60,000 nucleotides of DNA from Chrysomallon squamiferum. Its lineage: Eukaryota > Mollusca > Gastropoda > Neomphalida > Peltospiridae. The stretch covers positions 2,879,386-2,939,385 of the forward strand of contig CM022671.1 in assembly GCA_012295275.1 (NCBI GenBank). Reading direction: 5' to 3'. Below the pieces are notes generated by a model, which made no database searches, was not told the origin of the DNA, and was given only the letters and a program-made list of their open reading frames with translations. The translations under genes were made by a program, and so were the position numbers. Positions 22,365 through 33,572 of this stretch are shown one piece after another. How positions within the stretch are numbered: position 1 is the stretch's first letter; each line of letters opens with the position of its first letter.

Positions 22365-22593
22365 TTGCTGTTTGTCACTGGTATATGACTTAGATAAGTA
22401 TAAAATTAGATGATGTAGATAATTTACGAAAACATAATGGTAATAAACACCAGACAAAGGATAAGCATTGTAAAGATTTGTATAAATTCATTCTGGTTAT
22501 AAACGTTCATCTCTATGATATATGACTGTGACACAATGTCACAAAACGAACGACTGCCTTAGTACACACGTAATAACGCGGCGACATTAAAAC

Positions 22594-22638
<45 letters not shown>

Positions 22639-22725
22639 TAATAATTAAATAAATAAATAAATGAATTTAAAAAATAAAAAATAAAAACCACCCACTAATC
22701 AAAATAAAAAATATTGATTTTTTTT

Positions 22726-22777
22726 AGCATGTGATTATGAACAGGCATAAATTTACATACATATATGATCACATGCT
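22726..22777. repeat. Upstream hairpin of promoter unit 1
   Basis: Inverted arms AGCATGTGATTAT (22726-22738) and ATGATCACATGCT (22765-22777) pair over 13 bp with one mismatch, enclosing 26 nt. The same hairpin sits at a similar distance before the TATA box in units 2, 3 and 6. Confidence 0.7.
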
Positions 22778-22833
22778 GTAAATTTCCACTGTTATTTGAA
22801 TACAGCGAACAATCAATATCCGGCTGAAAACAG

Positions 22834-22869
22834 TATATAAATGTGTCGTTATCTGTGTTTCACTCAGTT
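22834..22869 (+). promoter_or_regulatory. TATA box and initiator, promoter unit 1 (gene B)
   Basis: TATATAAA at 22834-22841 and an initiator TCAGTT at 22864-22869 with its A at 22866. The spacing from TATA start to Inr A is 32 nt, the canonical distance for RNA polymerase II core promoters. It lies 5' of a leader ending in a strong donor and about 1.9 kb before the FN3 exon of gene B, on the same strand. Confidence 0.55.
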
Positions 22870-22948
22870 ATGACAAAACACCCGACCTATTTGATTTTGT
22901 TGTGTCAAACCGGGCTTAGCAACGATTAAGAAAGCAACGAAACTTCAG
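22866..22948 (+). other. Putative 5' UTR exon 1 of gene B
   Basis: From the initiator A to CTTCAG|GTGAGT (donor GT at 22949), 83 nt. It contains a short upstream ORF (ATG at 22870, 19 codons ending in TAA) but no long frame, so it would be a leader. The core CAAACCGGGCTTAG and the donor are preserved in the other units. Splicing to the acceptor at 24770 is inferred. Confidence 0.45.
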
Positions 22949-23084
22949 GTGAGTAGATCTATGTGAGTTTGAAGGTTATTTTTATTGTTGTAGTTGCTGC
23001 AATTTTTATATTGTTAATGTTATTTTAGACGTTGTTGTTGGTGGTGATAATGAAAATTTAACTGATGTTATAATTTTCATTATT

Positions 23085-23091
23085 ATTATTA

Positions 23092-23133
<42 letters not shown>

Positions 23134-23408
23134 GCTCGGTGTTTAAAACGGTCCCTTAGTTTAATAAGTGAGAAATTTATTCATCTAACGTCATTAACTG
23201 TATTGGCTATTTTTTATTTTATGTGATATATGGCTGTCTAATTTTTTGAACATATAAATGCAGTTAAGTAATGAAAATATTGTATTCACTTTTAAGATAG
23301 AACCTTAAGTAATCTAGAAATCTGAAAATGTTATGAAGCATACAATTGATTACATCGCGGGTTTGAATGTTATACATAACATAGCAAACAATGTCATATA
23401 TTATATTA

Positions 23409-23453
<45 letters not shown>

Positions 23454-23757
23454 TTAAAAAATAAACCATTTTTCGTTTCTATTTTCTGCAAGGAAAAATA
23501 TTTTATCCATTAAGACAGTGATCGACTTCACTGACTTAAATTTGTTTTATGTTACTTTTTATCACGATAGCAATGATTTTATTCTTATAAGTTGGACTAT
23601 CATTGCGTACAGAAGTATTATAAAATACATGCAAATTTAAGCGTACGTTAATACTCTCCAACATAATAGTAATACGTCTATTGGAATTACTGAATAATTC
23701 ATGGTATAAACACTTCCTCACGTTCCTTTGATAGAGGATCGGTATACTTAAATAGAG

Positions 23758-23792
<35 letters not shown>
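23085..23792. repeat. Intron segment duplicated at ~39.4-40.2 kb and ~55.9-56.3 kb
   Basis: After (TTA)n come AACTGCTCGGTGTTTAAAAC, a block around ATCTGAAAATGTTATGAAGC, (AAT)n at ~23409-23452 and a block ending in CCTTTGATAGAGGATC. The same series occurs at ~39480-40160 and in part at ~55930-56315. A second AACTGCTCAGCGTTTAAAAC block follows at ~23792. It contains no coding capacity. Confidence 0.75.
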
Positions 23793-23795
<3 letters not shown>

Positions 23796-24305
23796 GCTCA
23801 GCGTTTAAAACGGTCCTTTAATTCAATAAGTGAGAAATGTATTCATCTAACGTCATCAATTGTATTGGCTGGTTATAATTTTAGGTGATATATGGCCGTG
23901 TAATTTATTGAACATATAAATGCAGTTAGTAATGAAAATATTTTAAGACAGAACCCTAAATAAAAACAAAACTTATTATCAAAATCATCTGTTTCCAAAA
24001 TATGTGGTGAGGTTACCTCTCACTGGCTCTATTTATCCCTTATTTGTTATACACAAGAACAAAACATATATAAACATCATTTTTATTTATGTTTATCCTT
24101 GAAAGTTTTAAATAATCTGATACATCCACGAAGATAACATTACCCCGACCCCTTAAAACAATACTTCAAAAACAAAATGGAAGAATCTTTTAATTCTATA
24201 ACAGTGAATATTTTACCTATTGTGCCTCTAATGACAACAAAAAGTAATAAATAAATAAAGTAAAAATAAAATAAAATAAAATTAAATATTAAATAAATAA
24301 AAGCT

Positions 24306-24336
<31 letters not shown>

Positions 24337-24770
24337 AAACTTACTAAAAGAATTAGTATCATGGATTAATAAAAACCATGATAAAGTGAAAGAATTTATA
24401 AACTTACAAACATTTTCTTTTTCTATTTGTTCTTTCAACTATAATGCCTTAGGAGCAGCAAAACACTGCAACAAAACAGTATATATTATTATAACCAGCA
24501 TGTGATATAGTTTTTCTTGCCAACTTTATAGATCTCTTAGTTTATCTTTTGTTTTTCTATCCATAAAGTACGTTTTCCTAAAGTCGGAGTAATATGTTAT
24601 GCTTAATTTTTAACAGTAGTGTTTTCTATCGGCTTAATATGTACCCATTTGTTTAATTGCGCAATATCATTTCTGCTTAAATTTGATCATTGAATAAACT
24701 AACTATTTTCTTTAAATACCTTTTAATTTTTAAATCCACTTCAAATAATAATTGAAAAAATTCTTTATAG

Positions 24771-25252
24771 GTTATTCATATTAAAAAGTTAAAGGTTAAT
24801 CGTAGACGTGGATTCTGTTTTCGTATCTCTTTGATGAAAACTAGAACTGTTAAATCAGAAGAATGAACCTGTTGTAACAAAATCAGTAGCTATGACATCA
24901 ACTGACTCCAGACAAACAGGAAAACCGGTGGTGGAAGACATTGGCTCTGATTATATATCTATCAGCTGGAATACACCACAAGATGATGATGTCAGTTATT
25001 ATGAAATCAAAATGAAACTCACCTCTAAAACAAGATGGTCAAAATTTCCACTCTTTACAGATGACAACTCTACTTGTAAGACAATAACTGGTCTTACACA
25101 GGACACTGCATATGAGTTCAAAGTTCGAGCACACTTTGAAGAAGAGGAAGGACCGTTTAGTGAGAAGAGTGATTCTATTGTAACAAAATCATCAGAAACA
25201 ACTGAATCAGAAAATAAATTTGTAAAGCCAATAGCAGTGGAAACTGAAGAAG
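24771..25252 (+). CDS. Gene B, first FN3 exon (copy C), coding part from 24892
   Basis: Acceptor TTCTTTATAG ends at 24770, homologous to the acceptors of gene A, D and E. The FN3 frame has stops before 24892 (including a TGATGA at 24831-24836 region), so this part is 5' UTR-like. From ATG 24892 one FN3 unit is intact and close to the gene A repeats. Donor GAAG|GTAAGT (GT at 25253) is a better consensus than gene A's and is in phase 1, fitting 26939. Relative to gene A, a deletion removed most of the sixth FN3 and brought this donor next to the VET motif. The old distal donor (near 25380) is mutated to CTAGATAA. Confidence 0.55.
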
Positions 25253-25433
25253 GTAAGTAACTATAGTGACAACAGTGCGCCCACCATATCTATAGATGAC
25301 AAACATCAAAACCAAAACCATGAGTTTGACAAAGTGAACAAATTGTCTATTACAGAGAGTGTGTCCATAAAGGAAGAACTAGATAATTTAAGCAAGTTAT
25401 TAAATAAATCTTTAAATGGTAGCAGGAGATATT

Positions 25434-25509
<76 letters not shown>

Positions 25510-28500
25510 TGATGTGATGTGAAGAATGTTTGAAGATCAGTTCTGTCGGTGCTCCCATAAAGCTATCTACAAATGAAAACATTTCCCCTCAATTTTTGAG
25601 ATTTTGGTGAATTCCGTTTTTTGTTGTTTTTATTTTTAAATTTGCATCATATTTGTTATCAAAAATATGTTTGAAATATTGAAGGCTAAATATGGATTAA
25701 GCTTCGCCAGTTCTGATCATACATCAACATGTGTAGAATAGAGAAATAATAACCATTGTTTCCTATTCTGTAAACGCCAGTATTTAATGTTTTTAATGTA
25801 TGGTCATGAGACATGACTATATATGGCAAGTGCTGCCTAGAATTTAAGAGGGACATTCTCAGAGAGCAAGGAATGCACTCTGGCGTTGACATGACAGGAT
25901 CTTAAATAATTGTTAATGAAGATTAGGTTTTTTATATTTGGTTAATAATGGTTTCACTTATATAAGCTAGAAATCGGCTAAGATACATATTATTTCTGTT
26001 CAGATGATGACACTGATCGTGTGGGACAAATGTTACTTACACCATGTGTAACTGTTAATTTACATGTGCTACTATTTGTATCTTTATGATAGCTGTTATT
26101 CTTTTCTTTAAAAATATTTGTCTCACTGATATTATATTTATGTTTGTTGTGTATCAAAAATATAGAACTGTAGCAGTTTTACTCATCGATAGTTTCTCAA
26201 GGAAGCAATTACTAATGAACTTCGACAGTTGATATTAATAATAAAACAAAAAAATAACGACTCCTCGGGTTTGATCGGAGTGAACTATATATTAATATTA
26301 TTTATTTGATCATATTTTTGTTGAATATGTTTCTTTGTAATTATTTTCTTTTTATCTAAACATCAGGGATTTTGGTTTGCTATCTGTTTTTGGTTTGGTT
26401 TGATTTGTTTTGATTTTACAACTGTAGAATTTTTACTATACTTTAATTAAATACGCTTTTATAAACTTAATTAATTTGTCCTTATTGGAGTGGTTATTTA
26501 TAATGAAAATCATCCTCTCTACATGCATTTTAGTGTTTAAACACACACACACACAGCAAGGCACATAAAAACAACCTTGTTACTATTTGAACAGTTATCT
26601 TTTAGTAATTGTATTGCTCTTAGTTAAATAATATTTTCAATAAAACATTACTTCTACTTTTCTTCTGTCAAAAAAAAAAAAAAAATTATTATTATTATTA
26701 TGGTTTTGTTTTGGTTTTTATTTATTTATTATTTTTATTTTTTTTTACCTATCTATTTTATATAATTGGGATTTCCATATACCATGTAAATGTATTTCTA
26801 ATTCTTTATCGATAATTTTAATTCTGTAAAGGCCTGAAATAATTTTCTGTCAAGGTAGATTTTTTTTCATGAAGAAAAACACACTTTTATATATATTGTT
26901 TCTTATTCTTCTGATATTTAATTGTATAATTTGTGTAGGAAAAAGATCAACTCAACCTGGTAAACCTGTTGGTACCAACATTGGAAGTGATTTTATCTGT
27001 CTTTCTTGGGAAAAGCCAGAAAGTAAAAATGTGCTTTACTATGACGTTAAGTATAAATCTCTTAAAGAATCTCTTTGGAAGAAAAATTCTATATCAACAA
27101 AGGATGATCAGCCTTTTGTTCGTATCGAGGGATTATTACAACAAACTAACTACGTGTTCAAAGTGAGGGCACAGTTTGAAAACAGAGAAGGAGAATTCAG
27201 TGAAGAGAGTTTCCCTATTCAGACAAAACCTTCTCTATCAACGCATCTTTTACCGCTCTGTACAAAACTTGAAGATGGAGAACCATCAATCTACAAACTT
27301 CCACTGGATGAAAATATGGCAGCTAGAAATGATAAGTACAGAACACGAAAATGTGAATTTGGTAAATAAAATTAAAAGAAATTCTTTGGTACATTTGCTG
27401 TTTAATGAAAAATGGTGTACAATTACACCTACATTTGTTTATCTTATCGCAAAAAAGTTATTAATAACCATTATGACAATTATGCGAAAAATTTAGAAAC
27501 CAGGAAAGGAATTGTTTGCAAAATATTTATATTAGGTGGGGGCCTTTTGTGGGTTTTTTTTTGTTGTTGTTGTTGTTGTTCTCTTTTCTCGAAATTCAAC
27601 TGTCATTATGTTGGGACAATATAAACTGTTTTAAATATCCTGTCTAATTAGATATCATATTTTATAAAAATCTATATTATGTAAATCATTTTTGGGATAC
27701 TCTCTCTCTCCCTCTCATCATTACTGTTGTCTGTGGATGGTTATTATCACACTTTGAATTCTGTATATCCATTTTATTTTCTTAGGCATATCACATAAAG
27801 ACATTTCTTTTTCTTTTTCTTTTGTTCAAGCATTGTATTAATTAATCTTGATCTTGTTGCAGTTACTATTATTTCAGAGTCTCCATTTTTTTTCTTAGGA
27901 TCTTCATCGGAAGACACATTAGAAGAGAAGACAATCCTGATGGTTGGAGAAACAGGATCAGGAAAAAGTACTTTGATTGATAGGATGGTCAATCATCTTC
28001 TTGATGTCAAGTGGGAAGACCACTTCAGATTCAAAATCATCGACTTAATGCCCGATGAAGAAGAAAAAGAGAGAACAGAAGTATGTATGCTGTCTTAGAT
28101 CTCCAGTAAACAATTCTAACAAATGAATGCTTTTAGGTATTTTTCTCTGGTCCTTAACCTTTTATTTTGTTTTCAGTAATTCTGCCTGTCCTGTACAAAA
28201 TCGATGACGAATAATATTTATTTTCATTTTCTGTTTAGAAATTTATCAAATTTTATCATAGGCTGAAATGGGGAACAGATTGCTCACTTCTAATCTGAAT
28301 TATTTTCAAAATACTAAACTCTTCTTCATCTGTTTATTGAAATTTTCTGGTTTTCTACGCATTAGTTATGTTGCTTCAGTTATTCTAATATTTAAAACCT
28401 ATATATTTTTTTTTATTATCATTTTTTTAATTTTATTTCTTCAGAAAACTTTATTTCTGTTGTCTCTTTCACACTGTGTATAAGTTTATTTTGATAAGGT

Positions 28501-29801
28501 ATTTTTTCTTATAGGCTGATACACAAACAGACTGGATCACCAGTTATAAAATACATCCAAAGAACAGTACACTCAGATATGTTTTAAATGTCATTGATAC
28601 ACCAGGCTTCGGGGATACAAGAGGAATTGAAAGAGACCAAATTCTGGTAGAACAAATAAAACATTTTTTTACAACAAAAGGTGAGCAAGGTATAGAAACA
28701 GTAGATGCTATTGGTTTTGTTGCAAGAGCATCTCAACCACGATTGACCCAGACTCAGAAGTACATTTTTGATTCAATCTTATCAATATTTGGCAAAAATA
28801 TGATAGACAATATTGTGCCTATGATTACATTTGCAGATGGCAAAAACCCACCAGTACTAAATGTATTGTCATTGGCAAATGTCCCATGCGAAAAACATTT
28901 TGTTTTCAACAATTCTTCACTTTTTGAGTCGAATACAGAACAAAACAGTTTATCAAAAGTGTTTTGGGAGATGGGATCCTCAAATTATGCTAATTTTTTC
29001 AAGCTTATATTGACTCTGAAAACACAAAGTTTGCAAGTGACAGTAGAAATACTGGAAAAGAGAAGTGAAATGAAAGAAATCATGCAAAATCTCATGCCAC
29101 ATGTAGACAGAGGTTTAGAAAACCTTGCTATTATGACAGAAGAAAGGAAATTTGTAGAACAATTTGAAAGGGAAATAAATGATAACAAAAATTTCGTATA
29201 CACGGTCTCAGAAACACATTCCGAGAGGATTCCACTGAAGCCAGGAGAATATGTTACAAACTGCCTCCACTGTCACATGACATGCCATTATCCTTGTACT
29301 ATTCCACTCTCTAAAGAAAAAGCTGACTGTGAAGCCATGAACCTTGATAGTACTTGTATTGAGTGTCCTGCACATTGTGAGTGGACCGTGCATGAAAGTA
29401 GTGATTATCGATTAGAGGATAAACAAGTTGTTGTGGAAAAAACATATGAAGATATGAAAAAGAAATATGAACTTGCACAAAAGGATAAAATATCAAAACA
29501 ACTTGTTGTTGATTCAATTAAAAAAAATTTTACTGAGGAGAAGGATATAGTCTGTGAAATGTTAAAACGTTTGAGAGAATGTACAAATTTCTTACGAGAA
29601 AATGCTATGAAAGCAAATCCACTGACTGAAGTGGAATACATTGATCTGTTGATTGAAACTGAGAAACAAGAGAAGAAAAGTGGTTTTAATAAACGCATTG
29701 AAATGTTGAAAATGTTAAAAAAACAGGCTGAACTGGTTGAGAAATCAATAAAAACTGAGGACATGGATGAATTACTGAAATATCTGGGATTTACAGAATA
29801 A
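24771..29801 (+). CDS. Gene B: short FN3 / AIG1-like P-loop GTPase (paralogue of gene A)
   Basis: Model: exon 24771-25252 (coding from ATG 24892), 26939-27361, 27899-28080 and 28515-29801. Phases match (1/1, 1/1, 0/0) and give 750 codons plus TAA. Domains: FN3 (about residues 7-105), second FN3 (about 125-225), G domain with P-loop GETGSGKST (about 278-286) and DTPGFGDTRG (from about 350), G4-like ITFADG, Cys/His module CLHCHMTCHYPC, and a charged tail with NPLTEVEYIDLL. Compared with gene A it lacks the repeated FN3 units. The promoter and leader at 22834-22948 probably serve it. Upstream ORFs in the leader and before 24892 make the start uncertain. A second possible start is ATG 26869, which would give a signal-peptide-like N-terminus; I consider that less likely. 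Cytoplasmic nucleotide-dependent switch or oligomer is inferred from family features. Confidence 0.7.
25435..25507 (+). repeat. (GA)n microsatellite in gene B intron
   Basis: Pure GA tract just 3' of the degraded end of the FN3 exon of gene B, replacing the point where gene A reads on to its stop. Confidence 0.95.
26939..27361 (+). CDS. Gene B, second FN3 exon
   Basis: 423 nt, phase 1 on both sides, acceptor TTTGTGTAG, donor TTTG|GTAAAT. One FN3 (FICLSWEKPESKNVLYYDV, YVFKVRAQFE) and the RKCEFG linker to the GTPase. Same length as 13843-14265. Extension upstream to ATG 26869 gives a hydrophobic run (LLYILFLILLIFNCIICV) that could be a signal peptide if an alternative promoter were used. Confidence 0.8.
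27899..28080 (+). CDS. Gene B, P-loop exon
   Basis: Not an open ATG frame, found by alignment with 14425-14600. Acceptor TTTTTTCTTAG ends at 27898 and donor ACAGAA|GTATGT has GT at 28081. 182 nt, phase 1 in and 0 out. Codes EEKTILMVGETGSGKST and then the VKWEDHFRFKIID segment. G1 is intact. Confidence 0.85.
28515..29801 (+). CDS. Gene B, terminal exon: G3-G5, Cys/His module, tail
   Basis: Acceptor TTTTTTCTTATAG ends at 28514 with a good pyrimidine tract. Open from ADTQTDWITSY to TAA (29799-29801). G3 DTPGFGDTRG; G4-like ITFADGKNPP; Cys/His cluster about 29263-29384 (CLHCHMTCHYPC ... CIECPAHCEW). The C-terminus is rich in Glu and Lys, likely helical or coiled coil. Clear paralogue of 14981-16273. 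Confidence 0.9.
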   Translation, partial: ADTQTDWITSYKIHPKNSTLRYVLNVIDTPGFGDTRGIERDQILVEQIKHFFTTKGEQGIETVDAIGFVARASQPRLTQTQKYIFDSILSIFGKNMIDNIVPMITFADGKNPPVLNVLSLANVPCEKHFVFNNSSLFESNTEQNSLSKVFWEMGSSNYANFFKLILTLKTQSLQVTVEILEKRSEMKEIMQNLMPHVDRGLENLAIMTEERKFVEQFEREINDNKNFVYTVSETHSERIPLKPGEYVTNCLHCHMTCHYPCTIPLSKEKADCEAMNLDSTCIECPAHCEWTVHESSDYRLEDKQVVVEKTYEDMKKKYELAQKDKISKQLVVDSIKKNFTEEKDIVCEMLKRLRECTNFLRENAMKANPLTEVEYIDLLIETEKQEKKSGFNKRIEMLKMLKKQAELVEKSIKTEDMDELLKYLGFTE

Positions 29802-31990
29802 TTTTATAAAAACATAATGTACGTGTTAAACATGATTTTAATAACAAATCTGTATGTGGTATCTTACAAACATCAAAATATTGAAGAATTGCCTATGCCC
29901 ACCGAAAACACAACATATTTTTGAATTGGCCACTGAAATTTAGATTTCTGAAAAACATAAGAAAATGTTACGTAGGTCATAGAAAAGTAGTGTTTTCCTT
30001 ATTTACATTCAATGCTGTTCATTTACGTAAAATAACAGATTATAAAAATTGTAATATTGTTACCAGTTAAATACTAATAATTAGTTTCTCACATAACTAG
30101 CCCAATGTTTTAGATGACTACTGCACCTTCAAGTCACTTTCTTTATATCGAAATACAGAAAGTGCTTTCATTCAATGGGTCAGGTCAGGCAACTGAAGCT
30201 GATTTAGATGTGAAACAAAACATATCCATGATTATGAAAAATCAGTTGATGCAACAGGTTACAAATAATTATTACAAAGATGTTTTTATTAATTGTATAT
30301 GTAGAAAGCATCTGAACTTACATGTGTTAGCCAGTGTGTTTATTTTTCTTTTTTTCTTTGTGTCTTACTGCACTGGAAGGTAGAATGTTACAGAGATCCT
30401 TGGGGATTATTTGATAACTAATAATGTTAGCTGTTATTTCGGTATTAATAAAAATACTACATATGTTAGGTAAAGCAACTACATGTAGGTAAATATATAT
30501 ATATGCACATATAGCAGTGTGATTTCTTGCTGCCATACACATTAAACATGTTTATTTTTGCTATAAAATGCTACTATGCCAATTATACCTATTACATGTT
30601 AAAGTAACAGTAGTTTTGTTTTGTAGTTTAAGTGATTATTGTCTTTGCAGTAAACAGCTTAACAGTAGAATCAGTCAACTAGAGTGGTCGTATTTCACTT
30701 TGTATCTCATGAAATCGTCTGTATGTAACAACCACATCATAAAAAAACATTTAACAGATTTTCATTTTTTTATTTCACTGAAATTTTTATGCAGCATTTA
30801 TTGAACAAGACAAAAGAAACAGCTGTGAATGTGAATTAGTGGGTAGGAAGTCAACATATTTACTTCAGTAATTATTTCCTTTTTACTTCTATCATTTATT
30901 ATTTATTTATTTTTATTATTACTACTACTACTGTTATTATTATTATTATTATTTATGTATGTTTCTGGTATTTTTTTAATTTTTTTTAATTCATGGATTA
31001 CAACTAATATTTTATATTTACATTTAATATTTTCCAAATAGTATTGTTATTAGTCATTTATATATTTTTCACTTTCATTGCTGCTTGCTTGGCTTTATGT
31101 ACTATTTTCATTTTTTTTTTTTTTTTTCATTTATTTGCTGTGGTGCCTTGATTACTATATCAAGCTTTGGTAACAAAGTTCAGTAAACAGATGGTATACT
31201 TAATGTTTTATTTGAAACTGGAATTCAACAATCAGTCACTTAAGGAGTGTCTTGCTTTATTATATATATTTATATCAACTGCAGAGTTAATTTCAGATAT
31301 ACACAACATATTTTTACTTATAATTTTGTTAGTGTCAGGATGTCTTTAGAGCTGAGTATACACATTTTTTAACAGCAACTTAACAGACTAAAAAGTATAA
31401 ACTAAAAGAAAAAAGTAAAGACAGCAATATTTGCTGTGAAAGAAAAAAAAAAGCTTGTTCTTGACTGTTTGGTCTATTAGAAAAGTTAGATATAATTAAA
31501 CTGCAAAGAAGCAAAAACGTATTACAAAAACATGATGGTCACTTTCACTGAAACCCATTAGCCTTGATGTTGTTGTTGTTTTTAAACTGTGTTTAACATT
31601 TATAATTACTTTTACAGGATAATAAATGTCACAAAAAGTATTAATTTGACATTAAGTTTTTGATAAAAATTATTTGTTTCCTTCAAATTTTGAAAAAGAG
31701 AAACTTGTAAAAATGATCCTATGCATATTTGTTAAATATCTAATATCTAATATTCTAAAAATAAAACAATGATTTTTTAAAAACCATTTGTTACAAAATC
31801 TTTCACTATTGTGACTATTTTTGTAACAGTTTAAAGTGTGCATAATTCTGATAATTGTCTTTAACTTGTACATGTAATCTCTAATGTCTGAAAAATAAAG
31901 ATAGCTTTGAGCTATACATTAATATCTTATGTTTTGTTTAAATGGTTTTTGTTTGACACAAACAAACATATGATCGATTCCTCTTTATGT
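29802..31990. other. AT-rich region downstream of gene B
   Basis: No gene recognised. An AATAAA at 30447-30452 could be a distal polyadenylation signal for gene B. Short open frames are isolated, lack homology and sit among homopolymer runs. A poly-T run lies near 31112-31128. Confidence 0.5.
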
Positions 31991-31999
31991 GATAGTGGT

Positions 32000-32300
32000 C
32001 GTGAGTTCTGGTTTATGCGACGTATGCATAACTTAAGCCTCTGTTGTGGAGCCTGTCACAGACCAGAGGCAGCAAACTTATGAAGTACTGTAGTCTGTTT
32101 CATATCACTGAAAATCTCGCCGTGGATTTTCAATCTAATCCTGATCACTGTAGCTGCCGCAGTTCAGACAGAGTGAATTATATTTGGTAAGGAAGTCCGC
32201 ATTCAGTAGTGCTTCTATCCTCTCACTTAATCAAGAACTAAATAAGAGCAACCAAAATTTCAAACACTTTTGTGGCATTTTGGATGGTATTGCTTTTTTT
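32000..32300 (+). pseudogene. MULE-like transposase relic, copy 2
   Basis: Interrupted frames spell parts shared with the copies at 8340 and 54165: a DQRQQTYEVL piece (about 32063), then AAVQTE*IIFGKEVRIQ*CF (about 32151-32210), matching the MULE core in which an acidic DFE-type motif and AAIxAV precede F..... C(F/Y)...TQS. Several stops and frame shifts are present; it is dead. Confidence 0.5.
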
Positions 32301-32554
32301 ACAAACTGAACAGACTAAAATATGTTTCTGGAGAGTGCGACGTGATTACGTATGGTAATTTGAAACCTGGCGTATTAAGTGTTAGATCATGCGAGTTTTC
32401 ATGACTAATGAAATAAATTAAAAAGGAATTATTTCATGTTTTACCAGTTCAAGATTATTAAACTGTTCTCTTAGTCGTGTTAAAACTGCCGTCTACAATT
32501 TGTTTGAGGAATTTTTATATATTTTTTTATTTTTTATTTTTTTATTAATTCGCT

Positions 32555-33000
32555 AATCGGTTTTGTTGTGTCAAACCGGGATTAGCAAAGATCAAGTAAG
32601 CAGTGAAACTTAAAGTGAGTAGATCTATGTGAGTTTGTTCGGTGTTTAATAAGTGAAAAATTTAGTCATCTAACGCCATCGTCTGTATTGGCTATTTTTA
32701 ATTTTATGTGATATATGGCTGTCTAATTTTTGGAACATATAAAAACAGTTAAGTAATGAAAATACTGTATTCACTTTTAAGATAGAACCTTAAGGAAAAA
32801 ACGAAACTTAATATCAAAACCAGCTGTTTCAAAAATATGTGTTGAGGTTGCCTCTCATTGACTTTATTTATCACTTATTTGTTATTCACAAGAATAATGA
32901 TTATCCTTGAAAGTTTTAAATAATCTGATAAATACACCAAGATAACAGTGTGTTTTAACACGCCCTCAATCACCCCGACTCCATAAAACAATACTTGAAA
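32555..33000 (+). repeat. Truncated promoter-unit copy upstream of FN3 copy D
   Basis: Begins inside the leader (GTTTTGTTGTGTCAAACCGG) without the TATA/initiator part, and keeps AAA|GTGAGT (GT at 32615) and the TCGGTGTTTAATAAGTG and GTGATATATGGCTGTCTAA segments. So D has the intron-1 start but no recognisable promoter. Confidence 0.65.
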
Positions 33001-33572
33001 AAAGTCGATGAATCTTTTAGTTCTATTACAGTGAATATTTTACCTATTGTGGCCCTAATGACAACAAAAATGAAATAATAACTAAACAAAATAAAATAAA
33101 ATAAAATAAAATATAAAATAAATAGATAGATAGATAACTAAATAAATAAACTGACTAAAGGAAGTAGTATCATGGATTAACAATTACAAGCTTTCTGACA
33201 TTTTCTTTTTCTTTTTGTTCGTTCAACTGTAATGACTTAGGAGCAGCAATCCATTCCAACAAAACTGAAAATATTATTATAACCGACTTGTTATATAGTT
33301 TTTCTTCCCTACTTTATAGATCTCACAGTTTATCGTTCATTTCTTTAGTTTTTCCATCCTTAAAAATCATGAGTACTATTCCAAAAATCGCATTATTTTT
33401 AACAGTAGTATTTTCTATTTGCTTAATGTGTACCCATTTGTTTGATTGTGCAACATCATTTCTGCTTAAGTTTGACCATTGTATAAACATATATTTTCTT
33501 TTCTTAAATACGCTTTTTTCTCTTTTCTTTCTTAAACGCACTTGAAATAATAATTTTTAAAATTATTTATAG

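Noticed and set aside
22130-22457. Overlapping open frames of Ser-Leu repeats and of Arg-Glu repeats (also near 25.4, 37.5, 38.6, 46.4 and 52.5 kb)
   Set aside because: They are translations of pure (GA)n/(CT)n microsatellites with no conserved flank or start context.
33288-33545. Hydrophobic open frame (STIPKIALFLTVVFSICL) before FN3 copy D as a signal-peptide exon
   Set aside because: No usable donor follows it, and the equivalent sequence in C and E has stops and indels; more likely intron DNA.
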